Shown piece by piece: positions 37,998 to 45,069 of a stretch of DNA of 45,615 nt; positions within the stretch are counted from its first letter, which is position 1, and every line of letters begins with the position of its first letter. A program made the translations under genes and the position numbers. The notes beneath the pieces are model-generated. The model did no database searches. It worked only from the letters and a program-made list of their open reading frames with translations, and was not told the origin of the DNA. This DNA comes from a virus, in the IMG/VR virus record IMGVR_UViG_3300036846_000728, positions 1 through 45,615 of that record. The stretch is one strand, 5' to 3'.

Positions 37998-38173
37998 TAT
38001 CGCTTCCGGCGCTTCGGCGCTTTCAGCGTCGTACCCGTCCAGTCGGCCAGCAGGATGCAGATGACGTTCTTGATCGACAGCTTCTCGTTCGCCGCCTTGA
38101 CCTTCACGCGATGCCAGAGATCGCTATCGACCTCCCGTAGCACGTAACTCGACATTTTTGCGACAGTCGCCAT
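37997..38173 (-). CDS. Ribbon-helix-helix DNA-binding protein, 58 aa
   Basis: I choose the ATG at 38173 (MATVAKMSSYVLREVDSDLW); a TTG nine bases upstream and an inner ATG at codon 7 are alternatives. The sequence SYVLREVDSDLWHRVKVKAA, NEKLSIKNVICILLADW has the strand-helix-helix signature of Arc/CopG-type repressors. A basic C-terminal tail follows. It may be the repressor for the palindromic operators found nearby, but that is inference. Confidence 0.7.
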   Translation of the reverse strand: MATVAKMSSYVLREVDSDLWHRVKVKAANEKLSIKNVICILLADWTGTTLKAPKRRKR

Positions 38174-38207
38174 TGGGTGCAATCACTCCTCTCGTGGTTG
38201 GTGCGTG

Positions 38208-38618
38208 TTAAGTGCGCGTTCGTCGGCTCGGCCGATTTCCCGTGAGCGCATGGAGTCGCTTCACGGCTCTGATGTAGTTCGCATCGCCCTTCCGGTCGCG
38301 TGTCGGCTTCACGAAAAAGATCGACTTGAATTCCTCCATCTGGTTCAGGTCGATTCCGAGTGCCTGCGCTTCCACTGCACCGGGCCAGAACCCCGTCCAT
38401 CGCGCGAACGTGGGATCGTGCTTGCCTTCGCAGGGGTCTATTCCCGGTGGATCATCGGGTCCAAGGTCGCCCACGTGAAGGCCACAACTGAATCGTTGTC
38501 CCCCGCAGTGCGAGCATCGCTCAATATCGCAGCCGGGGCGGTGAACAGAACCGGGGAGCACGTGGCAGTCCGGACATTCGAAAAACTCCAGCTTCGTGGC
38601 CGCTTGTTTCAGGGTCAT
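38208..38618 (-). CDS. Phage zinc-finger protein, 136 aa
   Basis: ATG at 38618, overlapping the previous stop as ATGA. The N-terminal part is [20 protein letters not shown], then [12 protein letters not shown], a zinc-binding layout common in phage and plasmid proteins of unknown role. A C-terminal helical/basic segment follows ([20 protein letters not shown]). Likely binds nucleic acid or protein; function unknown. Confidence 0.75.
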   Translation of the reverse strand: MTLKQAATKLEFFECPDCHVLPGSVHRPGCDIERCSHCGGQRFSCGLHVGDLGPDDPPGIDPCEGKHDPTFARWTGFWPGAVEAQALGIDLNQMEEFKSIFFVKPTRDRKGDANYIRAVKRLHALTGNRPSRRTRT

Positions 38619-38836
38619 TGCGTGGTGTCTCCCGTGTTCGGTTCGATGCCTTCATCCATCAGCCGATTGAGTAGCTTCAACGCGCGCTGGTTGGCTTCGA
38701 TGACCCACACGAGCGCCGCATCGTGCCCCTCGAACGCCTGTTGCATCGCCGTGTGCGACGTGCGAATGGCGAGCAACATCTCGGCGTGTGAATTGAAAAT
38801 CGCGTGCAGCTCTTGCCGGATCGCGCGTTCGTTCAT
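38615..38836 (-). CDS. Hypothetical helical protein, 73 aa
   Basis: The ATG at 38836 has a GGAGG site seven bases upstream, which is why I use it rather than the earlier in-frame ATG. The protein ([20 protein letters not shown]...) is nearly all helix ([20 protein letters not shown]). No motif recognised. ATGA overlap with the downstream gene. Confidence 0.7.
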   Translation of the reverse strand: MNERAIRQELHAIFNSHAEMLLAIRTSHTAMQQAFEGHDAALVWVIEANQRALKLLNRLMDEGIEPNTGDTTQ

Positions 38837-39036
38837 CGCCCGACCTCCGCACACGCCTCACACGTTGCTCTCAGGCACGCGGCGCACACGCAGGGCTCGG
38901 GTGGCGCGTCGCTGTCAGGCGCGCGGTCGTACGCCACGATGCGCCCGTTGGTGAAGCTGCCGCCCTTCGCGGGCAGCAGGCGACCGGAGAGTTTCAGCCC
39001 GCAGTGAATGCACACGAACCGCTGGCGGCCTTTCAT
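38833..39036 (-). CDS. Zinc-binding protein, 67 aa
   Basis: ATG at 39036 overlaps the upstream gene's TGA as ATGA. Two cysteine sets: CIHCG near residues 9-13 and CVCAACLRATCEAC near 51-64, around a short basic segment (LLPAKGGSFTNGRIVAYDRA). A compact zinc protein; role unknown. Upstream in-frame ATGs fall inside the neighbouring gene and are rejected. Confidence 0.7.
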   Translation of the reverse strand: MKGRQRFVCIHCGLKLSGRLLPAKGGSFTNGRIVAYDRAPDSDAPPEPCVCAACLRATCEACAEVGR

Positions 39037-39353
39037 AGCCCGTGCTCGTCCACAAATCCGGCGTCGTCGTCTTCGAGCGGCTCGGGCCGGTCCGCGTTCA
39101 CGTCCAGCTCGATGACGCCGCCGAAGATCTTGCGCAGTACCACGAACTCGCCCACCGCCTTGGCGGTCAGCTCCGGGTTCTTGTCGCGAATCTCGTCCCA
39201 CTCTTCGCGGGTGTCCACGAACTCGTTCAGTTGGTGTTTGCCCATCGGGACTTCGGGGTGCGCCGTCAGGTAGTCGGCCAGTTGCCGCAGCCCCAGAATG
39301 GCGGCCTGTCGGTTCAGTTCACGTTCGTCGGTGGGTAGCTCGAAGTCAGTCAT
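39033..39353 (-). CDS. Hypothetical acidic protein, 106 aa
   Basis: I use the ATG at 39353 (MTDFELPTDERELNRQAAIL), which has AGGAG upstream at a rather long spacing; an ATG four codons earlier abuts that site and is less likely. The protein is helical and acidic (EFVDTREEWDEIRDKNPELT, NADRPEPLEDDDAGFVDEHG). Its composition resembles DNA mimics or adaptor proteins, but no family is recognised. Confidence 0.65.
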   Translation of the reverse strand: MTDFELPTDERELNRQAAILGLRQLADYLTAHPEVPMGKHQLNEFVDTREEWDEIRDKNPELTAKAVGEFVVLRKIFGGVIELDVNADRPEPLEDDDAGFVDEHGL

Positions 39354-39395
39354 CGTGTTTGGCATCTCCTGTGACGTGGGTGGTGCGTGAGGCGC

Positions 39396-39438
39396 GCGCC
39401 CGCGATCAGGCGCGCGCGATCAGGCGGGCGCGATCAGT
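39396..39438. repeat. GATCAGG tandem repeat, copy set 2
   Basis: GATCAGG at 39404-39410 and 39418-39424 and GATCAGT at 39432-39438, each 14 bases apart, with alternating CG flanks. It lies upstream of the 39033 gene on the minus strand. The unit is GATCAGGCGNNCGC, as in the other two arrays. Confidence 0.6.
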
Positions 39439-39478
39439 ACGAGTCTTTCGTGCTCCTTCCGGTGAAGAGTGCAACTGG

Positions 39479-39670
39479 TCATCGGTTCGCTCCACGTTCG
39501 TGTGGCGTGAGCTGCGCGCAGTGTTCGCACGCGGTACAGGCCCAGAACGGCCGGGCCACGAGCTTCATCGGAATCGGCCAATCGCGCCGATGAAAGGCGG
39601 GCGCGAACGGGATCAACATCTCGCCGTCGTCCACCCGTTCGAGTTCGCCGCCGCACGCGGGGCACGTCAT
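39479..39670 (-). CDS. Zinc-ribbon protein, 63 aa
   Basis: ATG at 39670 with AAAGGAG upstream, overlapping the previous stop as ATGA. CPACGGELERVDDGEML near the N-terminus and CTACEHC near residues 47-53 form one zinc site; the middle carries an aromatic patch (FHRRDWPIPMKLVARPFWAC). Small zinc ribbons of this kind bind nucleic acid or other proteins; the role here is unknown. Confidence 0.7.
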   Translation of the reverse strand: MTCPACGGELERVDDGEMLIPFAPAFHRRDWPIPMKLVARPFWACTACEHCAQLTPHERGANR

Positions 39671-39780
39671 GGCTCGCTGGCTCCTTTGAGGACTGCGCCA
39701 CACGCGCAGCAGCCGATGCACAACACACCATCGACGGCATACCACGCGTAGAGACGCGTCGGCGGATGCGGGCACGTCAT
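39667..39780 (-). CDS. Tiny zinc-binding protein, 37 aa
   Basis: A short gene: ATG at 39780, stop overlapping the next ATG as ATGA, and its own start overlapping the upstream stop in the same way. The peptide MTCPHPPTRLYAWYAVDGVL continues CIGCCACGAVLKGASEP, so CPH plus CIGC/CACG can bind one zinc. Coupling on both sides and the metal site make it credible despite the length. Confidence 0.65.
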   Translation of the reverse strand: MTCPHPPTRLYAWYAVDGVLCIGCCACGAVLKGASEP

Positions 39781-39968
39781 CGGCGGCCCTTCCTGTCACG
39801 TGCGTGTGGTGGGATCGCGCGGGCCGGGTCGCGGGTCGGTCGGCCTTCGAGATGCAGCGCCGCGTTGAGCAGCCAGCAGTCGCCCACGGTCGGACAGACG
39901 TGCGTGAAGTCCACGCGGTTGCGCAGCAGCACGATCGCGTCGCGTGTGGCCTCTTGGTGGGTGGTCAT
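39777..39968 (-). CDS. Hypothetical protein, 63 aa
   Basis: ATG at 39968, overlapping the upstream stop as ATGA. The sequence MTTHQEATRDAIVLLRNRVD, FTHVCPTVGDCWLLNAALHL has a CPTVGDC pair that may be structural. The tail is basic (PHARDRKGRR). Upstream in-frame ATGs would cover the next gene. No family recognised. Confidence 0.65.
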   Translation of the reverse strand: MTTHQEATRDAIVLLRNRVDFTHVCPTVGDCWLLNAALHLEGRPTRDPARAIPPHARDRKGRR

Positions 39969-40177
39969 TGTCCGGTGATCTCCGCGAGCGCGCTTTCGGC
40001 GGTGCGCTGAATCTCGGCGGCCTTGTGCATCATCCACAAGTCCACCGTGGTGGTCCGGTGCAGCACGCCTTGCCGCACGAGCTTGGCTTGCTCTTTCAAC
40101 AGGCGCGCGGTCTTTTCGAGCTGCTGCGCTGCGCCAATCATCTTGTCGGCCATCTGCTGTTCTTCGGTTCTCGTCAT
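39965..40177 (-). CDS. Small helical protein, 70 aa, leaderless
   Basis: ATG at 40177 lies six bases after a TAGAGT -10 box, so its mRNA is probably leaderless. The protein (MTRTEEQQMADKMIGAAQQL...) is one or two long helices (EKTARLLKEQAKLVRQGVLH) ending in a short helical tail. First gene of the coupled zinc-protein operon 40177 to 39479. Function unknown. Confidence 0.7.
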   Translation of the reverse strand: MTRTEEQQMADKMIGAAQQLEKTARLLKEQAKLVRQGVLHRTTTVDLWMMHKAAEIQRTAESALAEITGQ

Positions 40178-40213
40178 GCACTCACTCTAGAACGCGACAA
40201 TCATGATTGTCAA
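40178..40213 (-). promoter_or_regulatory. Leaderless promoter with perfect 16-bp operator
   Basis: On the minus strand: TTGACA (40213-40208), 18-bp spacer, TAGAGT (40189-40184), six bases, then ATG at 40177. GACAATCATGATTGTC at 40196-40211 is a perfect palindrome overlapping the -35 box. The upstream ACGTGACAGGC block is shared with the 37044 promoter. Confidence 0.75.
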
Positions 40214-40240
40214 CACAGCCTGTCACGTGCGTGTGGTGTG

Positions 40241-40525
40241 TTAGGTGTGCCCGTCTAAGCGTGTCCACAGCTCGCGCACTTCGCCCCGAAGGCTCTGTAT
40301 CTCTGTGCGTTGTTCGCGGTACTGCTGGCCTTGCTCGATGATCAGCCGTTTGAGTTCATCGATGCTTTCCGTGAGTTGATCCTCATGCTCCCCCACACGG
40401 ACCAACGTATCGAGGTATTCGGCCACGCCTTGCTGATGGGCCTTGATCGCCGTCAGCATCGCCTGTTGAAAGCGATCATTCGATTCGAGAAAGCGCGCCT
40501 TGTCGTCTTCGTATCGATTCGCCAT
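40241..40525 (-). CDS. Coiled-coil protein, 94 aa
   Basis: ATG at 40525 with AAGG upstream, two bases after the upstream stop. The sequence is almost wholly heptad-like (DKARFLESNDRFQQAMLTAI, DQLTESIDELKRLIIEQGQQ, EIQSLRGEVRELWTRLDGHT). Such small coiled coils are often inhibitors or adaptors that bind host proteins; no specific family is recognised. Confidence 0.7.
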   Translation of the reverse strand: MANRYEDDKARFLESNDRFQQAMLTAIKAHQQGVAEYLDTLVRVGEHEDQLTESIDELKRLIIEQGQQYREQRTEIQSLRGEVRELWTRLDGHT

Positions 40526-40527
40526 CC

Positions 40528-40749
40528 TTATAGCTCCGGGGTGAAGAGTTCGCGCCGCCGGCCATTGAGTTTCGTGATGATCAGGCCGGCCTTAATGGCC
40601 CGGTGAACTGGCCCGTACCCGTACGCCCAATTCTGTTCAGGCCGGGGGCAGGGCGAAACGAACCGCGCCGCATCCACCGCCAGACAGCCGGGGTGATTGG
40701 CGACGTAGCGCGCCGCCTCCCGCATCTTGTAGCCCACGCGCTTCGTCAT
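40528..40749 (-). CDS. Winged-helix-like DNA-binding protein, 73 aa
   Basis: ATG at 40749 overlaps the upstream stop as TGATG; a GTG three bases earlier is the alternative. The pattern MREAARYVANHPGCLAVDAA, then VHRAIKAGLIITKLNGRRRE with a strand wing (LFTPEL), fits a small winged helix. The loop contains two cysteines (PGC, SPC). Likely a regulator; family uncertain. Confidence 0.65.
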   Translation of the reverse strand: MTKRVGYKMREAARYVANHPGCLAVDAARFVSPCPRPEQNWAYGYGPVHRAIKAGLIITKLNGRRRELFTPEL

Positions 40750-41006
40750 CACTTCCCCTGCTTGTTGACGGCCGCGCGCATCTCGATCAGTTCGGCCTGC
40801 ACTTCGGCGAGCTTCACCAGCCGCCGATCCATCTCGGTGCGGGCTTGCGGGTACGCCGCGTCACCCTGCACGTAGTAGTCACGTCCGTGAACGGTGACCT
40901 GCCGCAGCGCGTCGTATGCGCCGTTGAGCGCCGCCACCGCCGTGTCGAGTTCGGCCAGCAAGTTGCCCTTGCTCGTGCCGTTCAAGTGAACCGTGGGAAT
41001 CATCAT
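40749..41006 (-). CDS. Hypothetical protein, 85 aa, leaderless
   Basis: The ATG at 41006 lies seven bases after a TAAGCT -10 box and is followed by a second ATG, consistent with a leaderless start. The protein (MMIPTVHLNGTSKGNLLAEL...) has helices with heptad character (DTAVAALNGAYDALRQVTVH, RRLVKLAEVQAELIEMRAAV) and a HGRDYYVQGD loop. No family recognised. Heads a three-gene operon. Confidence 0.7.
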   Translation of the reverse strand: MMIPTVHLNGTSKGNLLAELDTAVAALNGAYDALRQVTVHGRDYYVQGDAAYPQARTEMDRRLVKLAEVQAELIEMRAAVNKQGK

Positions 41007-41043
41007 GGCGGCCAGCTTAGTGGCCGACAATCAAGGTTGTCAA
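41007..41043 (-). promoter_or_regulatory. Leaderless promoter with imperfect operator
   Basis: On the minus strand: TTGACA (41043-41038), 18-bp spacer, TAAGCT (41019-41014), seven bases, ATG at 41006. The operator GACAATCAAGGTTGTC (41026-41041) is an imperfect version of the 16-bp palindrome in the other two promoters. Confidence 0.65.
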
Positions 41044-41097
41044 GGATTCGTGGCAACTTCGTGCTGGATGGTCGGCCGGCAGAGCTTCGGGCCTCGC

Positions 41098-41190
41098 GCG
41101 GCGGTCCCGCCGCGCGCGCGATCAGGCGTACGCGATCAGGCGCGTATGGCGGTCCCGCCGCGCGCGCGATCAGGCGGGCGCGATCAGGCG
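41098..41190. repeat. GATCAGG tandem repeats, copy set 3, inside a 48-bp duplication
   Basis: GATCAGG at 41120-41126, 41134-41140, 41168-41174 and 41182-41188; the two pairs keep the 14-base period. The block beginning GGCGGTCCCGCCGCGCGC is duplicated 48 bases apart (from about 41100 and about 41148), each copy ending in a GATCAGG pair. It lies in the gap between genes 41199 and 40749. Confidence 0.65.
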
Positions 41191-41198
41191 CGCGGGGG

Positions 41199-41432
41199 CT
41201 AGGTGAGGGGTGGGCGGCCCGGTTTGCCCGGTCGCCATGCGTTCGTGCCTTGACGCTGCCGATCGCGCTGCCGTTCACGCTGTCGGCAGTCGGCGCAGAG
41301 CAGCGGATCGCCAGCCCCGCGCCGATTGGAGCACAGCCGACAGCGCCCCCGTTCGGCGTTGCGCTGTTGGTACAGCGACTGCCGATCGGCTGGTGTCGCT
41401 GCGGGGGCTGCGTTGCGTGCAGACTTCGCCAT
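41199..41432 (-). CDS. Small zinc-finger protein, 77 aa
   Basis: I use the ATG at 41432 (MAKSARNAAPAATPADRQSL). The cysteine set CRLCSNRRGAGDPLLCADC near residues 34-52 is a classic zinc knuckle, followed by a strongly basic helix (RQRERQRDRQRQG) and a GRPP tail. DNA or RNA binding is likely. No clear ribosome site or promoter is seen for it. Confidence 0.65.
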   Translation of the reverse strand: MAKSARNAAPAATPADRQSLYQQRNAERGRCRLCSNRRGAGDPLLCADCRQRERQRDRQRQGTNAWRPGKPGRPPLT

Positions 41433-41901
41433 ATGGCCACCATGATCGGCCGAACCGATCGACCGTGGCAAGGCAGCGCCACACGTTCGTGTGACGTGTT
41501 CGAACGCCACCACACCACACGGAGTTGTCAGCCGATCGCGCAGCCAGCCCGGCAGCCGGGAAGAACAAAGTCAGCCCCCGCATACTTCATTACTGCATGT
41601 CAACAGGTATCTGCGTCCAAAACTGCACACTTTTACCGTTTTGGCGATACCGCTAGAACGCGTCAGGATGACTCTGGAGCGACGCAAATTCGATCCAGCC
41701 ACCTTGGTATTACCCGTTTACCGTTCGTCAATCGTGGGGCAAATGTCCACTAAAGTGGAATGCAACAGTTACAGGGATCTGCGACTGTCCCGGCTGGGCA
41801 CACTACCTATAGGCTGTCGATCGTGCTTGACTCATTACCCGTTGACATGGGAAGATACCCGTTGACGTTTGGATGAACCGAACGCAAGGGAGTTAGATGA
41901 C
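41433..41901 (+). other. Non-coding divergent region before the MoxR cassette
   Basis: This 469-base gap holds no convincing gene. It contains a palindrome TCCACT-AA-AGTGGA (41746-41759) that looks like an operator, a perfect CACACGTTCGTGTG inverted repeat near 41482-41495, repeated TACCCGTTGAC words (41836-41846 and 41856-41866), and several TTGACT/TTGACA/TTGACG boxes (41827, 41842, 41862) without a well-spaced -10. The cassette's promoter is probably here but cannot be pinned. Confidence 0.5.
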
Positions 41902-42924
41902 ATGTTGATCGATGACTTGAAAGTGCTGCTCAGTGAAGCGATCGAGAACCGGGATCCCGTCATGGTGACAGGGGCACCGGGGATCGGAAAGTCTGATCTG
42001 TTTTGGTGGGCTGCCAGCGACGCAGACGCAGACATCATCCTGAGTCATCCGGCGGTCAGTGATCCAACCGATATCAAGGGGCTGCCGTGGGTAGTAGACG
42101 GCGCTGCGTCGTTTCTGGCGTTCGGGGATCTGCGTCGTGCGATCGAAGCAACGCGTCCGACCGTTTGGGTATTTGACGATCTGGGGCAAGCGACACCAGC
42201 CGTACAGGCGTCTGCGATGCAATTGTTTCTAGCGCGCGAAGTGAACGGACACAAGATCAGTCCGTTCGTGACGTTCTTTGCTGCCACCAACAGACGGACC
42301 GATCGCGCGGGTGTTTCGGGGATCCTTGAACCGGTTAAATCCCGGTTCATCACGATCGTAGAACTGCAGGCTGACATCCTGTCATGGTGTCGCTGGGCAC
42401 TCGATCATGACGTACCGCCGGAGTTAATCGCTTTCCTGCGATCGTTTCCCGATCTGCTGTCCGCGTTCGTCCCATCGGCCGATCTGACGAACAGCCCCTG
42501 TCCGCGTACGTGGGCACACGCAGCGCGCCTACTCCGTTACAAGCGACTGTCAGCCAGCGCGCGCCATGAAGCACTATCGGGGGCTGTCGGCGAAGCCGCA
42601 GCCAATCAATTGTTGGTGTACCTGCGGATGTACGCCGAACTCGTGAACGTCGATCAGATCCTTCTGAACCCAGCGACAGCCCCGATCCCGACCAGCCCAT
42701 CGCAGCTATACGCGATCGTGTCGGCGCTGGCGTACCGTGCCACGGCTGGCAACTTCGATCGGATCGGTCAGTACATCACGAGACTCATGGACGGACACCG
42801 GGAGTTCGCTGCGCTCTGCGTCAAGGACAGCGTACGACGCCACCCGGAAACAACGCAGACGGCTGCATATGTTCGGCTGGCTGTTGGTGACTTTGGGCAA
42901 TTGCTGTCAGGGAGCGCACTCTAA
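41902..42924 (+). CDS. MoxR-family AAA+ ATPase, 340 aa
   Basis: I start at the ATG at 41902, nine bases after AAGGGAG, rather than at an upstream TTG. Walker A GAPGIGKSD is at residues 24-32, Walker B VWVFDDLGQA at 88-97, and the sensor-1 region FFAATNRRTDRAG follows, with LEPVKSRF as the likely arginine-finger segment. The C-terminal helical lid completes the fold. MoxR ATPases act as remodelling machines, often together with a VWA-domain partner. Here the partner gene follows two genes later, so the three probably form one complex. TAATG overlap with the next gene. Confidence 0.85.
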   Translation: MLIDDLKVLLSEAIENRDPVMVTGAPGIGKSDLFWWAASDADADIILSHPAVSDPTDIKGLPWVVDGAASFLAFGDLRRAIEATRPTVWVFDDLGQATPAVQASAMQLFLAREVNGHKISPFVTFFAATNRRTDRAGVSGILEPVKSRFITIVELQADILSWCRWALDHDVPPELIAFLRSFPDLLSAFVPSADLTNSPCPRTWAHAARLLRYKRLSASARHEALSGAVGEAAANQLLVYLRMYAELVNVDQILLNPATAPIPTSPSQLYAIVSALAYRATAGNFDRIGQYITRLMDGHREFAALCVKDSVRRHPETTQTAAYVRLAVGDFGQLLSGSAL

Positions 42925-43817
42925 TGGATACCACCACGAACGCCACCACGATCGGATCTGCCATCCATACGCGCGCGCTGCTCGTCTGGCTGCATATCAG
43001 TACATGGTCCGCACGCAAGTACGACAAGCGCGCCACGGCCGAATTGACGCAGCGGTACAACGCATCATCGGACGGCGCGCGCGTGAACAAGTTGTTGCTT
43101 CCGGGTGAAGCACGCGCCTATAAGACTCTGACCAGCTTAGCCACCACGATCCGCGCGCAGCACTACGCGAATACCCTTGCATGGTCCGATGAAGGGTGGC
43201 GTCTGTTGCCAACAGCGAACTATGCGACCTATACCGCATGGCTGCGCACGCAACAGCGCGCATTCGGTACGGCGCTGACAGAGTTCACGGATGACTACCC
43301 AGCACTACGCGGGCTGGCGATGCAACTTCTAAACGGCCTGTACTCCGATGCGGATTACCCATCGGTACAGGATCTGCGAACACGGTTCGCGCTGTCAGTC
43401 GAGTACGCGCCTGTCCCGGCTCAGGGTGACATCCGGGTGGACCTTGGATCCGATCAAGTGGCGCTGATCGAGACTGCGATCGCCGAACGCCACCAGCGCG
43501 CCACGGCTACGGCTGTAACGGACGCATGGTCCCGGCTGCATGAAGTTGTCAGCAAGATCGCCGAACGCCTGTCACAGCCGGATGCAATCTTTCGCGATAC
43601 GTTGATCAGCAACGCGGAAAACGTGTGTGATGTACTCAAGCGACTGAACATCACGGACGATCCCGAACTCGAACGAATGCGCGAACGCGTGCGGAAAGAA
43701 CTGACCCGGTACAGCCCCGAGACTCTGCGCGATGTGCCCGCGCATCGTCAGCAGACCGCCGATCGCGCTGCTGACATCCTGTCCGCCATGTCGGGATTTT
43801 TTGAGGTAGCCAAGTGA
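42924..43817 (+). CDS. Helical partner protein of the MoxR-VWA cassette, 297 aa
   Basis: ATG at 42924 overlaps the ATPase stop (TAATG) and its own stop overlaps the next start, so the three genes are coupled. It is almost entirely helical (LLLPGEARAYKTLTSLATTI, SRLHEVVSKIAERLSQPDAI, PELERMRERVRKELTRYSPE), with a central beta-poor stretch. It resembles the DUF3150-type middle protein seen between MoxR ATPase and VWA-metallopeptidase genes; I am not certain of the family. Likely a substrate adaptor or structural partner. Confidence 0.65.
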   Translation: MDTTTNATTIGSAIHTRALLVWLHISTWSARKYDKRATAELTQRYNASSDGARVNKLLLPGEARAYKTLTSLATTIRAQHYANTLAWSDEGWRLLPTANYATYTAWLRTQQRAFGTALTEFTDDYPALRGLAMQLLNGLYSDADYPSVQDLRTRFALSVEYAPVPAQGDIRVDLGSDQVALIETAIAERHQRATATAVTDAWSRLHEVVSKIAERLSQPDAIFRDTLISNAENVCDVLKRLNITDDPELERMRERVRKELTRYSPETLRDVPAHRQQTADRAADILSAMSGFFEVAK

Positions 43818-45046
43818 TGAGTACACAAGCCACGCAACGAGTGACAGCGGCGCGCGCTGCGCTCGTACTCGATCAGCCGTTCTTCGGAGTGCTGGCGCTG
43901 CATCTGCGGCTGCAGGAAGATACAACCTGCAACACGGCATGGGTAGACGGTCGGACACTCGGGTATAACCCATCGTTCGTCAACAACCTGTCAGGTAATG
44001 AACTGGTCGGGCTGATCGCGCATGAAGTACTACACTGCGCGTTCGGCCACCCGTGGCGCAGGGAGGGACGCGACGCAAAGCAGTGGAACATCGCGTGTGA
44101 CTACGCGATCAATTCCGTGCTGCGCGATGCAGGCTTCACGCTGCCATCTGGCGCGCTGCTGAGTGACGAATTCAGCGGACACCATGCTGAGTACATCTAT
44201 GACCGCTGCGGACAGCCAGAGCAGCCGCAGCCGCAGCCGCAGCCCGGCAGCCAGCCGGGACAGCAGCCGCAAGGACAGCAGCCGCAGCCCGGCAGCCAGC
44301 CCGGACAGCAGCCGCAGCCCGGACAGCAGCCGCAGCCCGGACAGGGAAGCGATCAGGGTGAAGTACGCGACGCCCCAACAGACGCAGACGATCCCAACGG
44401 CATGACGGAAAGTGATTGGAAAGAAGTCGAGAAGCAAGCCGAAACACTGGGCCGTGGTTCGCTGTCGGCTGGCGCTGCGCGCGGGCTGTCCGAACTGCAG
44501 CGGCCGTTAACGGATTGGCGGTCACCGCTGCGGCGCTTCATGCAGGAGATCAACACGGCGGATTATTCGTGGCAGCGGCCGAACGTCCGGTACATTGCTA
44601 GCGGCATGTATCTTCCATCGCTGCGCAGCGAAGCATGCGGAGTGCTGGCTGTTGGTGTGGATACCAGCGGTTCGGTCGATCGCGTGTTGCTGTCGCAGTT
44701 CGGCGCTGAACTGCGATCGGTGATCGCAGAGGTACAGCCAAGGAAGGTGTACGTCATTTACTGCGACTACGATGTATGCGGATTCGATGAGTACGATCCA
44801 TGCGACTACGATTCGATCGAACTCGATCCGCGCGGTGGTGGTGGTACCAGATTTTCGCCAGTGTTCGATCGTCTCGCTGCTGAAGCGATCGAACCGGCTG
44901 CGCTGGTGTACTTCACGGACCTTGACGGTCCGATCCCCAGCGCCGTACCACCGTACCCGGTTCTCTGGGCATGCTCAGCCAGCAACGCAGCGCAACGATC
45001 GCGCTGCAGCCAGCCCGCGTTCGGCGACGTGATACCTCTCGTGTGA
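43817..45046 (+). CDS. VWA-domain putative zinc metallopeptidase (DUF2201-like), 409 aa
   Basis: ATG at 43817 with GAGGTAG upstream; a GTG three bases earlier is possible. The N-terminal domain carries HEVLHCAFGH (His69, Glu70, His73; HExxH plus downstream His78), a zinc-peptidase signature. Residues about 132-178 are a Gln/Pro/Gly low-complexity linker (QPQPGSQPGQ...). The C-terminal domain is VWA-like with the MIDAS motif DTSGS starting at Asp282 and a later DLDG. Proteins of this domain pair work with MoxR ATPases. Whether the peptidase is active is unknown. Confidence 0.85.
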   Translation: MSTQATQRVTAARAALVLDQPFFGVLALHLRLQEDTTCNTAWVDGRTLGYNPSFVNNLSGNELVGLIAHEVLHCAFGHPWRREGRDAKQWNIACDYAINSVLRDAGFTLPSGALLSDEFSGHHAEYIYDRCGQPEQPQPQPQPGSQPGQQPQGQQPQPGSQPGQQPQPGQQPQPGQGSDQGEVRDAPTDADDPNGMTESDWKEVEKQAETLGRGSLSAGAARGLSELQRPLTDWRSPLRRFMQEINTADYSWQRPNVRYIASGMYLPSLRSEACGVLAVGVDTSGSVDRVLLSQFGAELRSVIAEVQPRKVYVIYCDYDVCGFDEYDPCDYDSIELDPRGGGGTRFSPVFDRLAAEAIEPAALVYFTDLDGPIPSAVPPYPVLWACSASNAAQRSRCSQPAFGDVIPLV

Positions 45047-45069
45047 TCGGCTGGCGCTGCGGTTGGTGT

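Noticed and set aside
39420-39482. 20-codon open frame with an ATGA overlap to the zinc-ribbon gene at 39479
   Set aside because: It runs into the GATCAGG repeat array and is too short to judge; the overlap alone is not enough.
44210-44350. CAGCCGCAGCCC tracts as a CRISPR-like or IS-related array
   Set aside because: They are in-frame low-complexity codons for a Gln/Pro/Gly linker without spacer structure.
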